Origin: Herbaspirillum rubrisubalbicans
Lineage (GTDB): Bacteria; Pseudomonadota; Gammaproteobacteria; Burkholderiales; Burkholderiaceae_D
DNA length: 64,000 nucleotides
NCBI RefSeq assembly: GCF_003719195.1
Contig: NZ_CP024996.1
Span: 4,030,001-4,094,000, forward strand
Reading direction: 5' to 3'
Shown: piece after piece, positions 25,608 through 34,254 of the stretch
Layout of the letters: each line of letters starts with the position of its first letter
Position numbering within the stretch: position 1 is the first letter of the stretch
The notes under the pieces: generated by a model
Told to the model about the DNA's origin: nothing
The model's database searches: none
The model's input: only the letters and a program-made list of their open reading frames with translations
Position numbers and translations under genes: made by a program

Positions 25608-26621
25608 TTACTTCACGGCATTGACGAATTCATCCGTGTAAGTCTTGGACAGGTCCACATGCTTGCCCTTGACGTTGGGATTGAAGCCCGAGAGCACCGC
25701 CAGCACCGTTTCCGGCCCGCCCTTGGGCATCTTGCCGTCCTGCGAATACATGGGCAGCGAATTGTGCAGCGCCTGTATATACAGCGGCTTGTTGTTGCCG
25801 TAGTAGTCCTTGGGCATCTTGTCGGCGATCTCTTCGGCCGTATGCGTATGGATGAAGCGCAGCGTCTTCACAAAAGCGCGCGCCAGCTTCTGGGCATCTT
25901 CCTTGTGGCTGTTGAGCCAGCTGCGCTGCACATAGACGCTGGAGGCCGGATAGAGCCCGCCCAGCGCCTGCACGGTGCCTTCCACGGTACGCATGTCCAC
26001 CAGCACCTTGGCATCACCCGTCTTCAACAGCTGCGAGGCGGTGGGTTCGGTGGTCATGCCGGCATCGATGCGGCCCTGCTTCATGGCGGCGATGAAGGTA
26101 TTGTCCGCGCCCACCGGCAGCACCGAGAACTGCTTGGAACTGATACCCTGGCGCGCGGCCAGGTATTGCGTGAGGAAGTTGGTGGAAGAACCCAGGCCGG
26201 TCACACCCAAGGTCTTGCCCTTGGCATCGGCCATGCTCTGGAAGTGCGGCGCCGACTTGCTGGAAACCAGCTCGACCTCGCCCGGCACCTGGCCCAGGAT
26301 GGTGATGGCGGTGATTTCCTTGCCCTTGGTCTGCAGGTCGATGGCGTGGTCATAGAAACCGACCACCGCCTGCACGGCGCCGGCCAGCAATTCGTTTTCG
26401 GCATCGACCCCGGCCGGCTGCGATTGCAGCTCCACGTCCAGCCCCTCTTCCTTGAAGTAACCCAGTTGCTCGGCCAGCTTGGCCGGCAGGTAGACCATCT
26501 TGTTGATGCCGCCCACCATGATGGTGATCTTGGCCGCGGCCGAGGCCTGGATCGGCAGTGCCGCCAGCACGGTGCCGGCAACGGCCAGCCACAGCAAGCC
26601 ATGACGGATGTTTTTGTTCAC
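25608..26621 (-). CDS. ABC substrate-binding protein, NMT1/SsuA-like (paralogue 1)
   Basis: The 337-residue periplasmic protein has a signal peptide (about 29 residues, ending near ASAAA) and the NMT1/SsuA-type fold: GGINKMVYLPAKLAEQLGYFKEEGLDVEL at the start, then GVTGLGSSTNFLTQYLA and TTEPTASQLL. It delivers an unknown small anion or aromatic/heterocyclic compound to the permease. It is closely related to the next gene upstream; long blocks such as ELQSQPAGVDAENELLAGAV are identical. GGAGTTAACGTG before the ATG gives a ribosome-binding site. Confidence 0.9.
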   Translation of the reverse strand: MNKNIRHGLLWLAVAGTVLAALPIQASAAAKITIMVGGINKMVYLPAKLAEQLGYFKEEGLDVELQSQPAGVDAENELLAGAVQAVVGFYDHAIDLQTKGKEITAITILGQVPGEVELVSSKSAPHFQSMADAKGKTLGVTGLGSSTNFLTQYLAARQGISSKQFSVLPVGADNTFIAAMKQGRIDAGMTTEPTASQLLKTGDAKVLVDMRTVEGTVQALGGLYPASSVYVQRSWLNSHKEDAQKLARAFVKTLRFIHTHTAEEIADKMPKDYYGNNKPLYIQALHNSLPMYSQDGKMPKGGPETVLAVLSGFNPNVKGKHVDLSKTYTDEFVNAVK

Positions 26622-26687
26622 GTTAACTCCTGGAAATCGATGCGAAAGCCCGTGGATTCTACGGTGCCTTCATATAAACCGCAGAAT

Positions 26688-27740
26688 TCACTTTACCGCG
26701 TCCACAAACTCGTTGGTAAAGGTCTTGGACAAGTCGATGTTCTTGCCCTTGATGTTGGGATTGAAGCCGGCCATCACCTTCAAGACCTGCTCGGGGCCGC
26801 CGGCGGGCATCTTGCCATCGGGCGAATACATCGGCAGCGACGCCTTGAGCGCTTGCACATAGATGGCCTTGTTGCCACCGTAGTAATCCTTGGGCATCTT
26901 GTCGGCGATGTCTTCGGCCGAGTGGGTCTGGATGTACCTGAGGGTCTTGACGAAGGCGCGCGCCAGCTTTTGCGACTCGGCCTTGTGGCTATTCATCCAG
27001 GCCCGATGCACGTACAGGCTGGAAGCCGGATAGAGCCCGCCCAGCGCGGCCTTGGTCCCGTCCACGCTGCTCATGTCGACCAGCACCTTGGCCGCGCCCG
27101 AGGCCAGCAGGATGGAGGTGGTCGGCTCGGTGGTCCAGGCCACGTCCACGCGCTTTTGCTTCATGGCGGCGATCAGGGTATTGCCGGCGCCCACCGGCAG
27201 GATCGAATAATCGCCGGCCTTCAGGCCAGCACGACTGGCCAGGTATTGGGCGATGAAGCTGGAGGAAGACCCCAGCCCGGTCACGCCCAGCGTCTTGCCC
27301 TTCAGATCGGCCATGCTGCGCACGCTATCGGCCAGGTCGGCGCGCACCATTTCCATGCCGCCCGGCACCAGCAGCAACTGGGTGATGGAAGTGACTTCCT
27401 TGCCCTTGCTCTGCAGGTCGATGGAGTGATCGTAGTAGCCCACCACCGCCTGCACGGCGCCGGCCAGCAGTTCATTCTCGGCATCGACCCCGGCCGGCTG
27501 CGATTGCAGCTCCACGTCCAGGCCTTCTTCCTTGAAGTAGCCCAGGCTTTCGGCCAGCTTGGGCGGCAGGTAGATGAGCTTGTTGATGCCGCCGACCATG
27601 ATGATGATCTTGTCGGCCGCCCGGGCTTGCGGGGCGCTCAGGCCCAGCGCACAGACGGTGATGGCGGTGGCGCCCAGGGCCATGAGCACACGGCGCAACG
27701 GGCGGTTGGGGGCGGGCAAGACGCAAAAATCGTCACGCAT
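26688..27740 (-). CDS. ABC substrate-binding protein, NMT1/SsuA-like (paralogue 2)
   Basis: The 350-residue product is the first gene of the importer operon. It has a signal peptide (residues about 1-42, ending AARA-type QARAAD) and the same fold as its neighbour, with identical blocks including QSQPAGVDAENELLAGAVQAVVG and DKMPKDYYG. Differences cluster in the mid region (LLLVPGGMEMVRADLAD versus ILGQVPGEVELVSSKSA), which lies near the ligand cleft in this fold, so specificity may differ. ATG 27740 follows AGGAG at nine-base spacing. The divergent TctDE-like genes probably regulate the operon. Confidence 0.9.
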   Translation of the reverse strand: MRDDFCVLPAPNRPLRRVLMALGATAITVCALGLSAPQARAADKIIIMVGGINKLIYLPPKLAESLGYFKEEGLDVELQSQPAGVDAENELLAGAVQAVVGYYDHSIDLQSKGKEVTSITQLLLVPGGMEMVRADLADSVRSMADLKGKTLGVTGLGSSSSFIAQYLASRAGLKAGDYSILPVGAGNTLIAAMKQKRVDVAWTTEPTTSILLASGAAKVLVDMSSVDGTKAALGGLYPASSLYVHRAWMNSHKAESQKLARAFVKTLRYIQTHSAEDIADKMPKDYYGGNKAIYVQALKASLPMYSPDGKMPAGGPEQVLKVMAGFNPNIKGKNIDLSKTFTNEFVDAVK

Positions 27741-27909
27741 TATGATTGTCTCCTGAATTTTTTGGGCGAGATGGTCTGAAGCCATCTTCACTTCTTGTAG
27801 ACTTGCGGGCTTATTCTAAGAAGCCGAAACCTTCATCCAGCTTTCCAAAAACCGGCTTTTTGCTTTGCAACGCAACAAAAAAGATCCTCAAGAAACACGA
27901 GACCAGCGC

Positions 27910-28581
27910 ATGAAATTGCTCCTCATCGAAGACAATCCCCAGCTCGCCCACTGGCTGGAGCAGATCCTCAAGGAACACAAGTTCACGGTCGATATCGCCG
28001 CCGATGGCGAGATCGCCGACCAGGTGCTGCGCGATGAGAATTACGACGTCGTGCTGCTGGACCTGATGCTGCCCAAGCTGCACGGCAAGAATGTGCTGCG
28101 CCGCCTGCGCGAGCGCCACAATGGCGTGCCGGTGATGATCCTGACGGCCAGCGGCTCCATCGATGAAAAGGTGGAATGCCTGGGCGCCGGCGCCGACGAC
28201 TACCTGGTCAAGCCCTTCGAGATCCGCGAACTGGTGGCCCGCATCAAGGTCTTGGTGCGTCGTCAGAGCACTGACAAGGCCGCCGAGATCCATTGCGGCG
28301 ACCTGGTCTACGACAGCAATACGCGCCAGTTCGCGGTGGCTGGCGTGACCCTGGCACTGCCGGCGCGCGAGCATGACGTGCTGGAAGTGCTGATGTTGAA
28401 GCAGGGCAAGACGGTGTCCAAGATGGCCCTGATGAAGGGCGTCTTCAGCCTGTCCGAAGAACCCAGCGCCGACGCCATCGAAATCTATATCTCGCGTCTG
28501 CGCAAGAAGCTGGAACACTCCAGCGCCGCCATCATGACCCTGCGCGGGCTGGGCTATCTGTTGAAGCAGAAAGATGATTGA
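27910..28581 (+). CDS. OmpR-family response regulator, TctD-like
   Basis: The 223-residue regulator has a receiver domain (phospho-acceptor D51 in LLDLMLPK, Lys in YLVKPFEIRE) and a winged-helix output domain (LPAREHDVLEVLM, YISRLRKKLEHSS, LRGLGYLL). It is divergent from the tandem binding-protein genes and overlaps the kinase start by eight bases. Control of the adjacent importer is the natural guess. ATG 27910 begins the conserved MKLLLIEDN. Confidence 0.92.
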   Translation: MKLLLIEDNPQLAHWLEQILKEHKFTVDIAADGEIADQVLRDENYDVVLLDLMLPKLHGKNVLRRLRERHNGVPVMILTASGSIDEKVECLGAGADDYLVKPFEIRELVARIKVLVRRQSTDKAAEIHCGDLVYDSNTRQFAVAGVTLALPAREHDVLEVLMLKQGKTVSKMALMKGVFSLSEEPSADAIEIYISRLRKKLEHSSAAIMTLRGLGYLLKQKDD

Positions 28582-29962
28582 CAGCCTGCGTCTGCGGCTG
28601 TTGTGGTGGCTGCTGATCCCGATGGCGGCCTACGTGGGCCTGTCCACCAGCGACGCCTACGACAATGCCGTGGCCAGCGCCACCCTGGTGCAGGACCGGG
28701 CGCTGCTGGCGTCGGCGCGCATGATGGCCGGCCAGGTCGGCTGGAACGATGGTGCGCCGGTGGTCTCGATCCCGCCGGCGGCGCTGGAACTGTTCGCCTC
28801 GCCGGCCCAGGATGCGGTCTACTACCAGGTGCGCATGGACGACGACACGCTCTTGGCCGGCCGCCCGGACTTCCCCGCCGAGCCCGACTTTGCGGCGCTC
28901 TACCCGGTCTATACCACCACCACCTTCAACGGCAAGCCGCTGCGCGTGGTCAGCTATATCCGCGCCCTGTTCGATGAAGGCACGCTACGCATGGTGGCGG
29001 TCTCGGTGGGCCAGACCATGCAAGGCCGCCAGGAGATGATCGACGACCAGTGGCACGCCTCGCTGCGGCGCCAGATGGTCTTGCTGCTGCTGGCCATGAG
29101 CCTGGTGGTGCTGGGCATGACGATGGAACTGCGCCCGATCCTGGCCTTGAAGGATGAACTGACCACCCGCGAGCCGGATTCGCTCACGCCGCTGCGCGCC
29201 GGCGGCTTGCAGCAGGAGCTGCGGCCCATCGTGGAGGCCATCAACCAGTACATCCAACGGCTCAATGCCCAGGTGACGGTGCAAAAGCGCTTTGTGGCCG
29301 ATGCCGCGCACCAATTGCGCACGCCCCTGGCGGTGATCGATTCGCAGATCCAGTTCGCGCGCCAACTGGACGATCCGGCGCGCGTGGCGCAGGTACTGGC
29401 GGCCTTGCAGGAAGGCAGCCGCAGCATGACCGACCTGACCAACAAGCTGCTGCTGCTCTCGCAGGCCGAGGCCTCCAACAGCAGCGCCTTCCCGCGCGCG
29501 CCGGTGGATTTGGTGGCGGTGGCGGCGCTTGTGCTGGAAGAGCTGGCCGGACTGGCCTTGAAGAAAGGCATCGACCTGGGCCTGGAAACCACGCTGGAGA
29601 GCGCCCTGGTCAACGGCAACGAAGCCCAGTTGGGTGGCCTGTTGATGAACCTGATCGACAATGCCCTGCGCTATACGCCGCAAGGCGGCAAGGTCACCGT
29701 GGGGCTGGAGAACAAGCGCAGCCAGGTCATCATCACCGTCACCGACAATGGGCCCGGCATCCCCGCCGAGGTGCGCGAGCGCGTGTTCGAGCGCTTCTAC
29801 CGCAATGCCGCGCCGGACCAACCGGGCTCCGGCCTGGGCCTGGCCATCGTGCGCGAGATCGTGCAGGCCTCACAGGGATCGATCCGACTGGATGCGCCGG
29901 CCCAGGGCAGCGGGCTGGTGGCTACGGTCTGCCTGCCGGCATTGCCGCCGCAGGTTGGTTGA
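28574..29962 (+). CDS. Sensor histidine kinase, TctE-like
   Basis: The 462-residue kinase has two transmembrane helices (about 8-25 and 166-185) bounding a 2CSK_N-type periplasmic domain, then HisKA with H246 in DAAHQLRTPLAV and HATPase_c (NLIDNALRYTPQGG, DNGPGIPAEVRERVFERFYR, GSGLGLAIVREI). It overlaps the response regulator gene by eight bases and forms a two-component pair with it. TctE sensors respond to carboxylates; here the neighbouring importer suggests the same ligand for both. Confidence 0.92.
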   Translation: MIDSLRLRLLWWLLIPMAAYVGLSTSDAYDNAVASATLVQDRALLASARMMAGQVGWNDGAPVVSIPPAALELFASPAQDAVYYQVRMDDDTLLAGRPDFPAEPDFAALYPVYTTTTFNGKPLRVVSYIRALFDEGTLRMVAVSVGQTMQGRQEMIDDQWHASLRRQMVLLLLAMSLVVLGMTMELRPILALKDELTTREPDSLTPLRAGGLQQELRPIVEAINQYIQRLNAQVTVQKRFVADAAHQLRTPLAVIDSQIQFARQLDDPARVAQVLAALQEGSRSMTDLTNKLLLLSQAEASNSSAFPRAPVDLVAVAALVLEELAGLALKKGIDLGLETTLESALVNGNEAQLGGLLMNLIDNALRYTPQGGKVTVGLENKRSQVIITVTDNGPGIPAEVRERVFERFYRNAAPDQPGSGLGLAIVREIVQASQGSIRLDAPAQGSGLVATVCLPALPPQVG

Positions 29963-30157
29963 AGGTCAGCAATACAAAATCTCGCAGCGCACACAAATTC
30001 CGCTCAAAAAGTATCAGCCCGCTGCCCGCTTTTGGCGTGGAGCGGCGCGCCCTGCGCTCGTACTCTTGCTCCTGCCGCTAGCTCGGCAAACGGTTACCGC
30101 GCCATTCCCCCCGCGCAGGCAGCCGCCCTGAACGATAAAAATACCAGGAGACAAACC

Positions 30158-31429
30158 GTGAACAAGATCCGCTTGGGCGCCGCGTGCGCCGTCCTTGGCG
30201 CTGCCCTGCCCTTGGTGGCATCGGCGCAGTCCTGCAATGTCCCCGTCCTGAAGGTGCTGGCGCAGAAGAGTCTGGGCCTGACGGTGATGGAAAAATCGCT
30301 GCCTGACTACCAGAAGCGCACCGGCACCCGCATCGAGATCAGCTACTTCGGCGAGAACGACCGCCGCGCCAAGTCGCGCCTGGATGCCGCCACCAAGGCC
30401 GGTTCCTACCAGGTGTATTACGTCGATGAAGCCAACGTGGCCGAGTTCGCCTCGGCCGGCTGGATCGTGCCGCTGCTGAAGTATTACCCCAAGGATGCCG
30501 ATTACGAAGACTTCCTGCCGGGCCGCCGCGCCGTGGCCAGCTACAAGGAGGTGGCCTACTTCGCGCCGTTGATCGGTGGTTCCGACTTCCTCTTCTATCG
30601 TCGCGACCTGCTGGAAAAAGCCGGCCTGCCGGTGCCGCGCACGCTGGATGAACTGGTGGCCGACATCAAGAAACTGCATTCGCCACCCAGCGTGTATGGC
30701 TGGGTGGCGCGCGGCCAGCGCGGCTCGGGCATGAACGTGTGGCGCTGGGCGCCCTTCATGCTGGCCGCCGGTGGCAGCTGGACCGACAAGAACAACCAGC
30801 CGAGCTTCAATTCGCCGGCGGCCGTCAAGGCCACGCAACTGTATGCCGAGCTGTTCAAGTACGCCCCGCCTGGTGCGGCGACCTATGACTGGAGCAATGC
30901 GCTGGAAGCCTTCCGCTCCGGCAAGGTGGCCTTCATGATCGAGTCCACGCCCTTTGCCGACTGGATGGAAGACGCCAGCAAGTCCAGCGTGGCCGACAAG
31001 GTCGGCTATGCGCGCCCACCGGCACCGCTGCCCTCGGCCGCCTATGGCCATGGTCTGGCGATCTCGGCGGTGGGAGCCAAGGATGAATGCACGCGCCAGG
31101 CCGCTGGCAAGTTCATCGCCTTTGCCACCGGCAAGGAACAGGAGCAGGCGCGCCTGCGCGAAAAGGTCTTCAGCGACTACAACCGCAGCAGCACCATCCA
31201 GAGCGACTACTTCCAGAAGAACGTCAAGCCGCAAATTCTGGCTGGCCTGAAGGACACCACGCCAGTCTCCAAGCTGACCATCTGGCCCAGCCCGCAATGG
31301 CCGGACATCGGTGACAACCTGGGCGTGGCGTTGGAAGAAATCTTCACGGGCACCCAAAAGGATATTCCGGGCGCCCTCAACGACGCCAACCAGTATGCCC
31401 GCGAGGCCATGGAACACGTGCGCAAGTAA
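30158..31429 (+). CDS. Polyol/sugar ABC transporter substrate-binding protein
   Basis: The 423-residue periplasmic protein starts at GTG 30158 after CCAGGAG (seven-base spacing). It has a signal peptide ending ASA-QS and the type 1 extracellular binding fold (family of mannitol/sorbitol SmoE/MtlE): YYVDEANVAEFASAGWIVPL, RRDLLEKAGLPVPRTLDELV, GVALEEIFTGTQKD. It supplies two permeases and an ATPase encoded downstream. The xylitol-type dehydrogenase and xylulokinase in the operon suggest a pentitol substrate. Confidence 0.92.
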   Translation: MNKIRLGAACAVLGAALPLVASAQSCNVPVLKVLAQKSLGLTVMEKSLPDYQKRTGTRIEISYFGENDRRAKSRLDAATKAGSYQVYYVDEANVAEFASAGWIVPLLKYYPKDADYEDFLPGRRAVASYKEVAYFAPLIGGSDFLFYRRDLLEKAGLPVPRTLDELVADIKKLHSPPSVYGWVARGQRGSGMNVWRWAPFMLAAGGSWTDKNNQPSFNSPAAVKATQLYAELFKYAPPGAATYDWSNALEAFRSGKVAFMIESTPFADWMEDASKSSVADKVGYARPPAPLPSAAYGHGLAISAVGAKDECTRQAAGKFIAFATGKEQEQARLREKVFSDYNRSSTIQSDYFQKNVKPQILAGLKDTTPVSKLTIWPSPQWPDIGDNLGVALEEIFTGTQKDIPGALNDANQYAREAMEHVRK

Positions 31430-31501
31430 GTAACTTCATTTATGCCTCTTTGATGCTGTTACCGCCGTGGTCCTGGGCCACGGCGGCCTCTGGAGTCCTG
31501 C

Positions 31502-32380
31502 ATGTTCAACCGTGGAAAGACCTCGCTGCCCTACCTGTTCCTGGGCCCGCCGCTGCTGGTGATGCTGGTGCTGGGCCTGGTGCCGACGGTGGCGGCCATC
31601 AACCTGGCGCTGAAGAACCGGGTGCTGCGCTATCCCGAGAGCGACTACGTCTGGCTGCGTAATATCGAGCGACTGCTGTCGGATCGACGCTTTCTCAACG
31701 CCATCGAAGTCTCGGCGATCTGGGAAGTGGTGACCGTGCTCGGCGCGCTGGTGGTGGGCGTGCTCGTTGCCATCTATCTGTTCGAGCAGGTGCATGGCAA
31801 ATGGCGTCATGCCATGTGCGTGTTGCTGATCACGCCGGTGCTGCTGCCACGGGTGTCGGCGGCCTTCATCTGGAAGTTCATGTATTCGCCGCTGACCGGC
31901 ATCCTGGGCTGGCTGCTGGGACTGCTCGGCATCCATGACACGGCCTTCCTGTCAGACCCGGTGCTGGCGCTGTATGCGGTGGCGGCGGTCGATATCTGGC
32001 AGTGGGGCCTGTTCTTCGCGGTGATCGTCCTGAAACTGCTGGAGACGCTGCCGCCCGAACCACTGGAAGCGGCGCGGCTGGACTATGCGCGCACCTGGCA
32101 GGTGTATGCCTACATCGCCCTGCCGATGTTGAAGGCGCCCATCATCAGCCTGGTCTTCATCAAGATGGTGGAGTCGCTGCGCTCCTTCGACCTGATCTAT
32201 GTGATGACCAAGGGTGGTCCCGGTGTCGCCACCGAGACGCTGGACATGTATGCCTATGCGCAAGGCATCGGGCTGTCGGGCAAGGTCTCGTATGCCTCCA
32301 CCATGGCGGTGCTGATGATGGTGGCCACCACGCTGATCTTTACCCTGATCTGGAAACGGGTGAGCCAATGGGAAGACTGA
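31502..32380 (+). CDS. Polyol ABC transporter permease 1
   Basis: The 292-residue inner-membrane protein has six helices and the EAA loop EPLEAARLDYARTWQVYAYIALPMLKAPI (about residues 185-213). It belongs to the MalF-like half of sugar importers. GGAG lies six bases before the ATG. It overlaps the start of the second permease by 13 nt, which suggests coupled synthesis of the heterodimer. Confidence 0.92.
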   Translation: MFNRGKTSLPYLFLGPPLLVMLVLGLVPTVAAINLALKNRVLRYPESDYVWLRNIERLLSDRRFLNAIEVSAIWEVVTVLGALVVGVLVAIYLFEQVHGKWRHAMCVLLITPVLLPRVSAAFIWKFMYSPLTGILGWLLGLLGIHDTAFLSDPVLALYAVAAVDIWQWGLFFAVIVLKLLETLPPEPLEAARLDYARTWQVYAYIALPMLKAPIISLVFIKMVESLRSFDLIYVMTKGGPGVATETLDMYAYAQGIGLSGKVSYASTMAVLMMVATTLIFTLIWKRVSQWED

Positions 32381-33180
32381 TCGCACGCGGCGCCGTCTGG
32401 GGCGTGGGCCTGTTGCTGGTGCTGGTGGCGGTGTTCCCGCTACTGTGGGCACTGCTCAATTCGCTCAAGACGCTGCTCGATATCGTCACGCCGACCCCGC
32501 GTTTTATCTTCACGCCGACACTGGAAAACTATCGCCAGGTCATCGGCAGCCCGGAAGTCTTGGTGGGGCTGACCAACAGCGCCGTCATCGTCGGCAGCGC
32601 CGTGCTGCTGGGCACGCTCATGGGCGTGCCGGCGGCCTACGTGATCGCCCGCTATCATGTACCGGGCAAGCGCGACATCCAGTTCTTCCTGCTCTCGCTG
32701 CGCTTCTTGCCACCGGTGGCAGTGGCCATTCCCTTGATTGCGATCTGGGTTGATCTGGGTCTGTATGACACCCGTTTCTCGATGATCGTGACCTACCTGC
32801 TGACGACGCTATCCACCATCACCTGGCTCTCGATCCCGGTGTTCCAGCGGATGCCGCGCGAGATTGAGGAAGCGGCCACGCTGGATGGTTACGGCCCTTA
32901 CGCGGTGTTCTGCAAGATCGCCCTGCCCAACTGCGCCGGCACCCTGCTGGGCGGGATCATCTTCAGCTTCGTGCTGGTGTGGAATGAACTGATGATCGCG
33001 CTGGCGCTGACCTCCTCCAACAGCGCCACCCTGCCGGTGGTGGCCTCGGCCTTTACCTCGCTGGGGCAGGAAGTGCCGTGGGGCGTCATCAATGCCTCGA
33101 CCGTGCTGCTGGCCTTGCCGCCCCTGATCTTCGTGGGCGTGTTGAGCCGGCTGTTGAATACCATGCTGAACCCTAAATAA
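32368..33180 (+). CDS. Polyol ABC transporter permease 2
   Basis: The 270-residue MalG-like permease has six helices and the EAA loop [28 protein letters not shown] (about residues 162-190). With permease 1 it forms the membrane channel of the polyol importer. The ATG lies inside the end of the upstream gene. Confidence 0.92.
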   Translation: MGRLIARGAVWGVGLLLVLVAVFPLLWALLNSLKTLLDIVTPTPRFIFTPTLENYRQVIGSPEVLVGLTNSAVIVGSAVLLGTLMGVPAAYVIARYHVPGKRDIQFFLLSLRFLPPVAVAIPLIAIWVDLGLYDTRFSMIVTYLLTTLSTITWLSIPVFQRMPREIEEAATLDGYGPYAVFCKIALPNCAGTLLGGIIFSFVLVWNELMIALALTSSNSATLPVVASAFTSLGQEVPWGVINASTVLLALPPLIFVGVLSRLLNTMLNPK

Positions 33181-33214
33181 GCCAACCAGATCAACTAGAC
33201 CAACAGGAGACCCG

Positions 33215-34252
33215 ATGCAAGCCCTCGTACTGGAAGCCACGCGCCAACTATCGCTGCGCGAGATCGACCTGCCGCAACAAGTGGGGCCACAGGATGTGCG
33301 CATCCGCATCCACACGGTGGGCATCTGCGGCAGCGACCTGCACTATTACACCCACGGCAGCATTGGCCCCTTCAAGGTGGAAGCGCCCATGGTGCTGGGC
33401 CACGAAGCCTCGGGCACGGTCATCGAGGTCGGGAGTGCAGTGAACCATCTCAAGGTCGGCGACCGCGTCTGCATGGAACCCGGCATCCCGCGCCTGGATT
33501 CACCGGCCACGCTGCGCGGCATGTACAACCTCGACCCTTCCGTGCGCTTCTGGGCCACGCCACCGATCCACGGTTGCCTCACCGACAGCGTGGTGCATCC
33601 GGCCGCCTTCACCTATCGCCTGCCGGACAACGTCAGCTTCGCCGAAGGCGCCATCGTCGAACCGCTGTCCATCGGCCTGCAAGCCGCCACCAAGGCGCGC
33701 ATGAAGCCGGGCGACACGGCCGTGGTGATCGGTGCCGGCACCATCGGCGCCATGACCGCACTGGCGGCGCTGGCCGGGGGTGCGGCGCGCGTGATCCTGG
33801 CCGATGTGGTGGCGCAGAAGCTGGCGCACTTTGCCGGCAATCCGGCGGTGACCACCGTCGATGTCAGCCAGCACTCGCTGGTGGAGGTGGTGCAGCAGCG
33901 TACCGAAGGCTGGGGCGCCGATGTGGTGTTCGAGGCCTCCGGTCATGCCGGCGTCTACCACCACCTGCTGGAGATGATCTGCCCTGGCGGCTGCGCGGTG
34001 CTGGTCGGGATGCCGGCCGCACCGGTGGCCCTGGACGTGGTGGCCATGCAGACCCGTGAAGTGCGACTGGAATCGGTGTTTCGCTACGCCAACATCTTCC
34101 CGCGAGCACTGGCCCTGATCAGCTCGGGCATGATCGATGTGAAGCCCTTCATCTCGCGCAGCTTCCCCTTCTCGCAAAGCATCCGCGCCTTCGAAGAAGC
34201 CGCCAGCGGCCAGCCGCAGGATGTGAAGATCCAGATCGAAATGGCAGGCTGA
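33215..34252 (+). CDS. Zinc-type polyol dehydrogenase (xylitol/sorbitol dehydrogenase)
   Basis: The 345-residue medium-chain dehydrogenase oxidises a polyol with NAD+. Catalytic zinc ligands C38 and H63-E64 (GHE) are present, and GAGTIG marks the nucleotide site. The structural-zinc lobe that normally carries four Cys reads [21 protein letters not shown] and has none, as in sorbitol dehydrogenases that bind only catalytic zinc. Paired with a xylulokinase, the likely reaction is xylitol to D-xylulose. AGGAGACCCG precedes the ATG, and the ABC ATPase gene starts two bases after the stop. Confidence 0.9.
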   Translation: MQALVLEATRQLSLREIDLPQQVGPQDVRIRIHTVGICGSDLHYYTHGSIGPFKVEAPMVLGHEASGTVIEVGSAVNHLKVGDRVCMEPGIPRLDSPATLRGMYNLDPSVRFWATPPIHGCLTDSVVHPAAFTYRLPDNVSFAEGAIVEPLSIGLQAATKARMKPGDTAVVIGAGTIGAMTALAALAGGAARVILADVVAQKLAHFAGNPAVTTVDVSQHSLVEVVQQRTEGWGADVVFEASGHAGVYHHLLEMICPGGCAVLVGMPAAPVALDVVAMQTREVRLESVFRYANIFPRALALISSGMIDVKPFISRSFPFSQSIRAFEEAASGQPQDVKIQIEMAG

Positions 34253-34254
34253 AC

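Noticed and set aside
25659..27779. Very long plus-strand frame (706 codons) opposite the binding-protein genes
   Set aside because: It is a complementary-strand shadow in GC-rich sequence; both minus-strand genes have signal peptides, family motifs and ribosome-binding sites.
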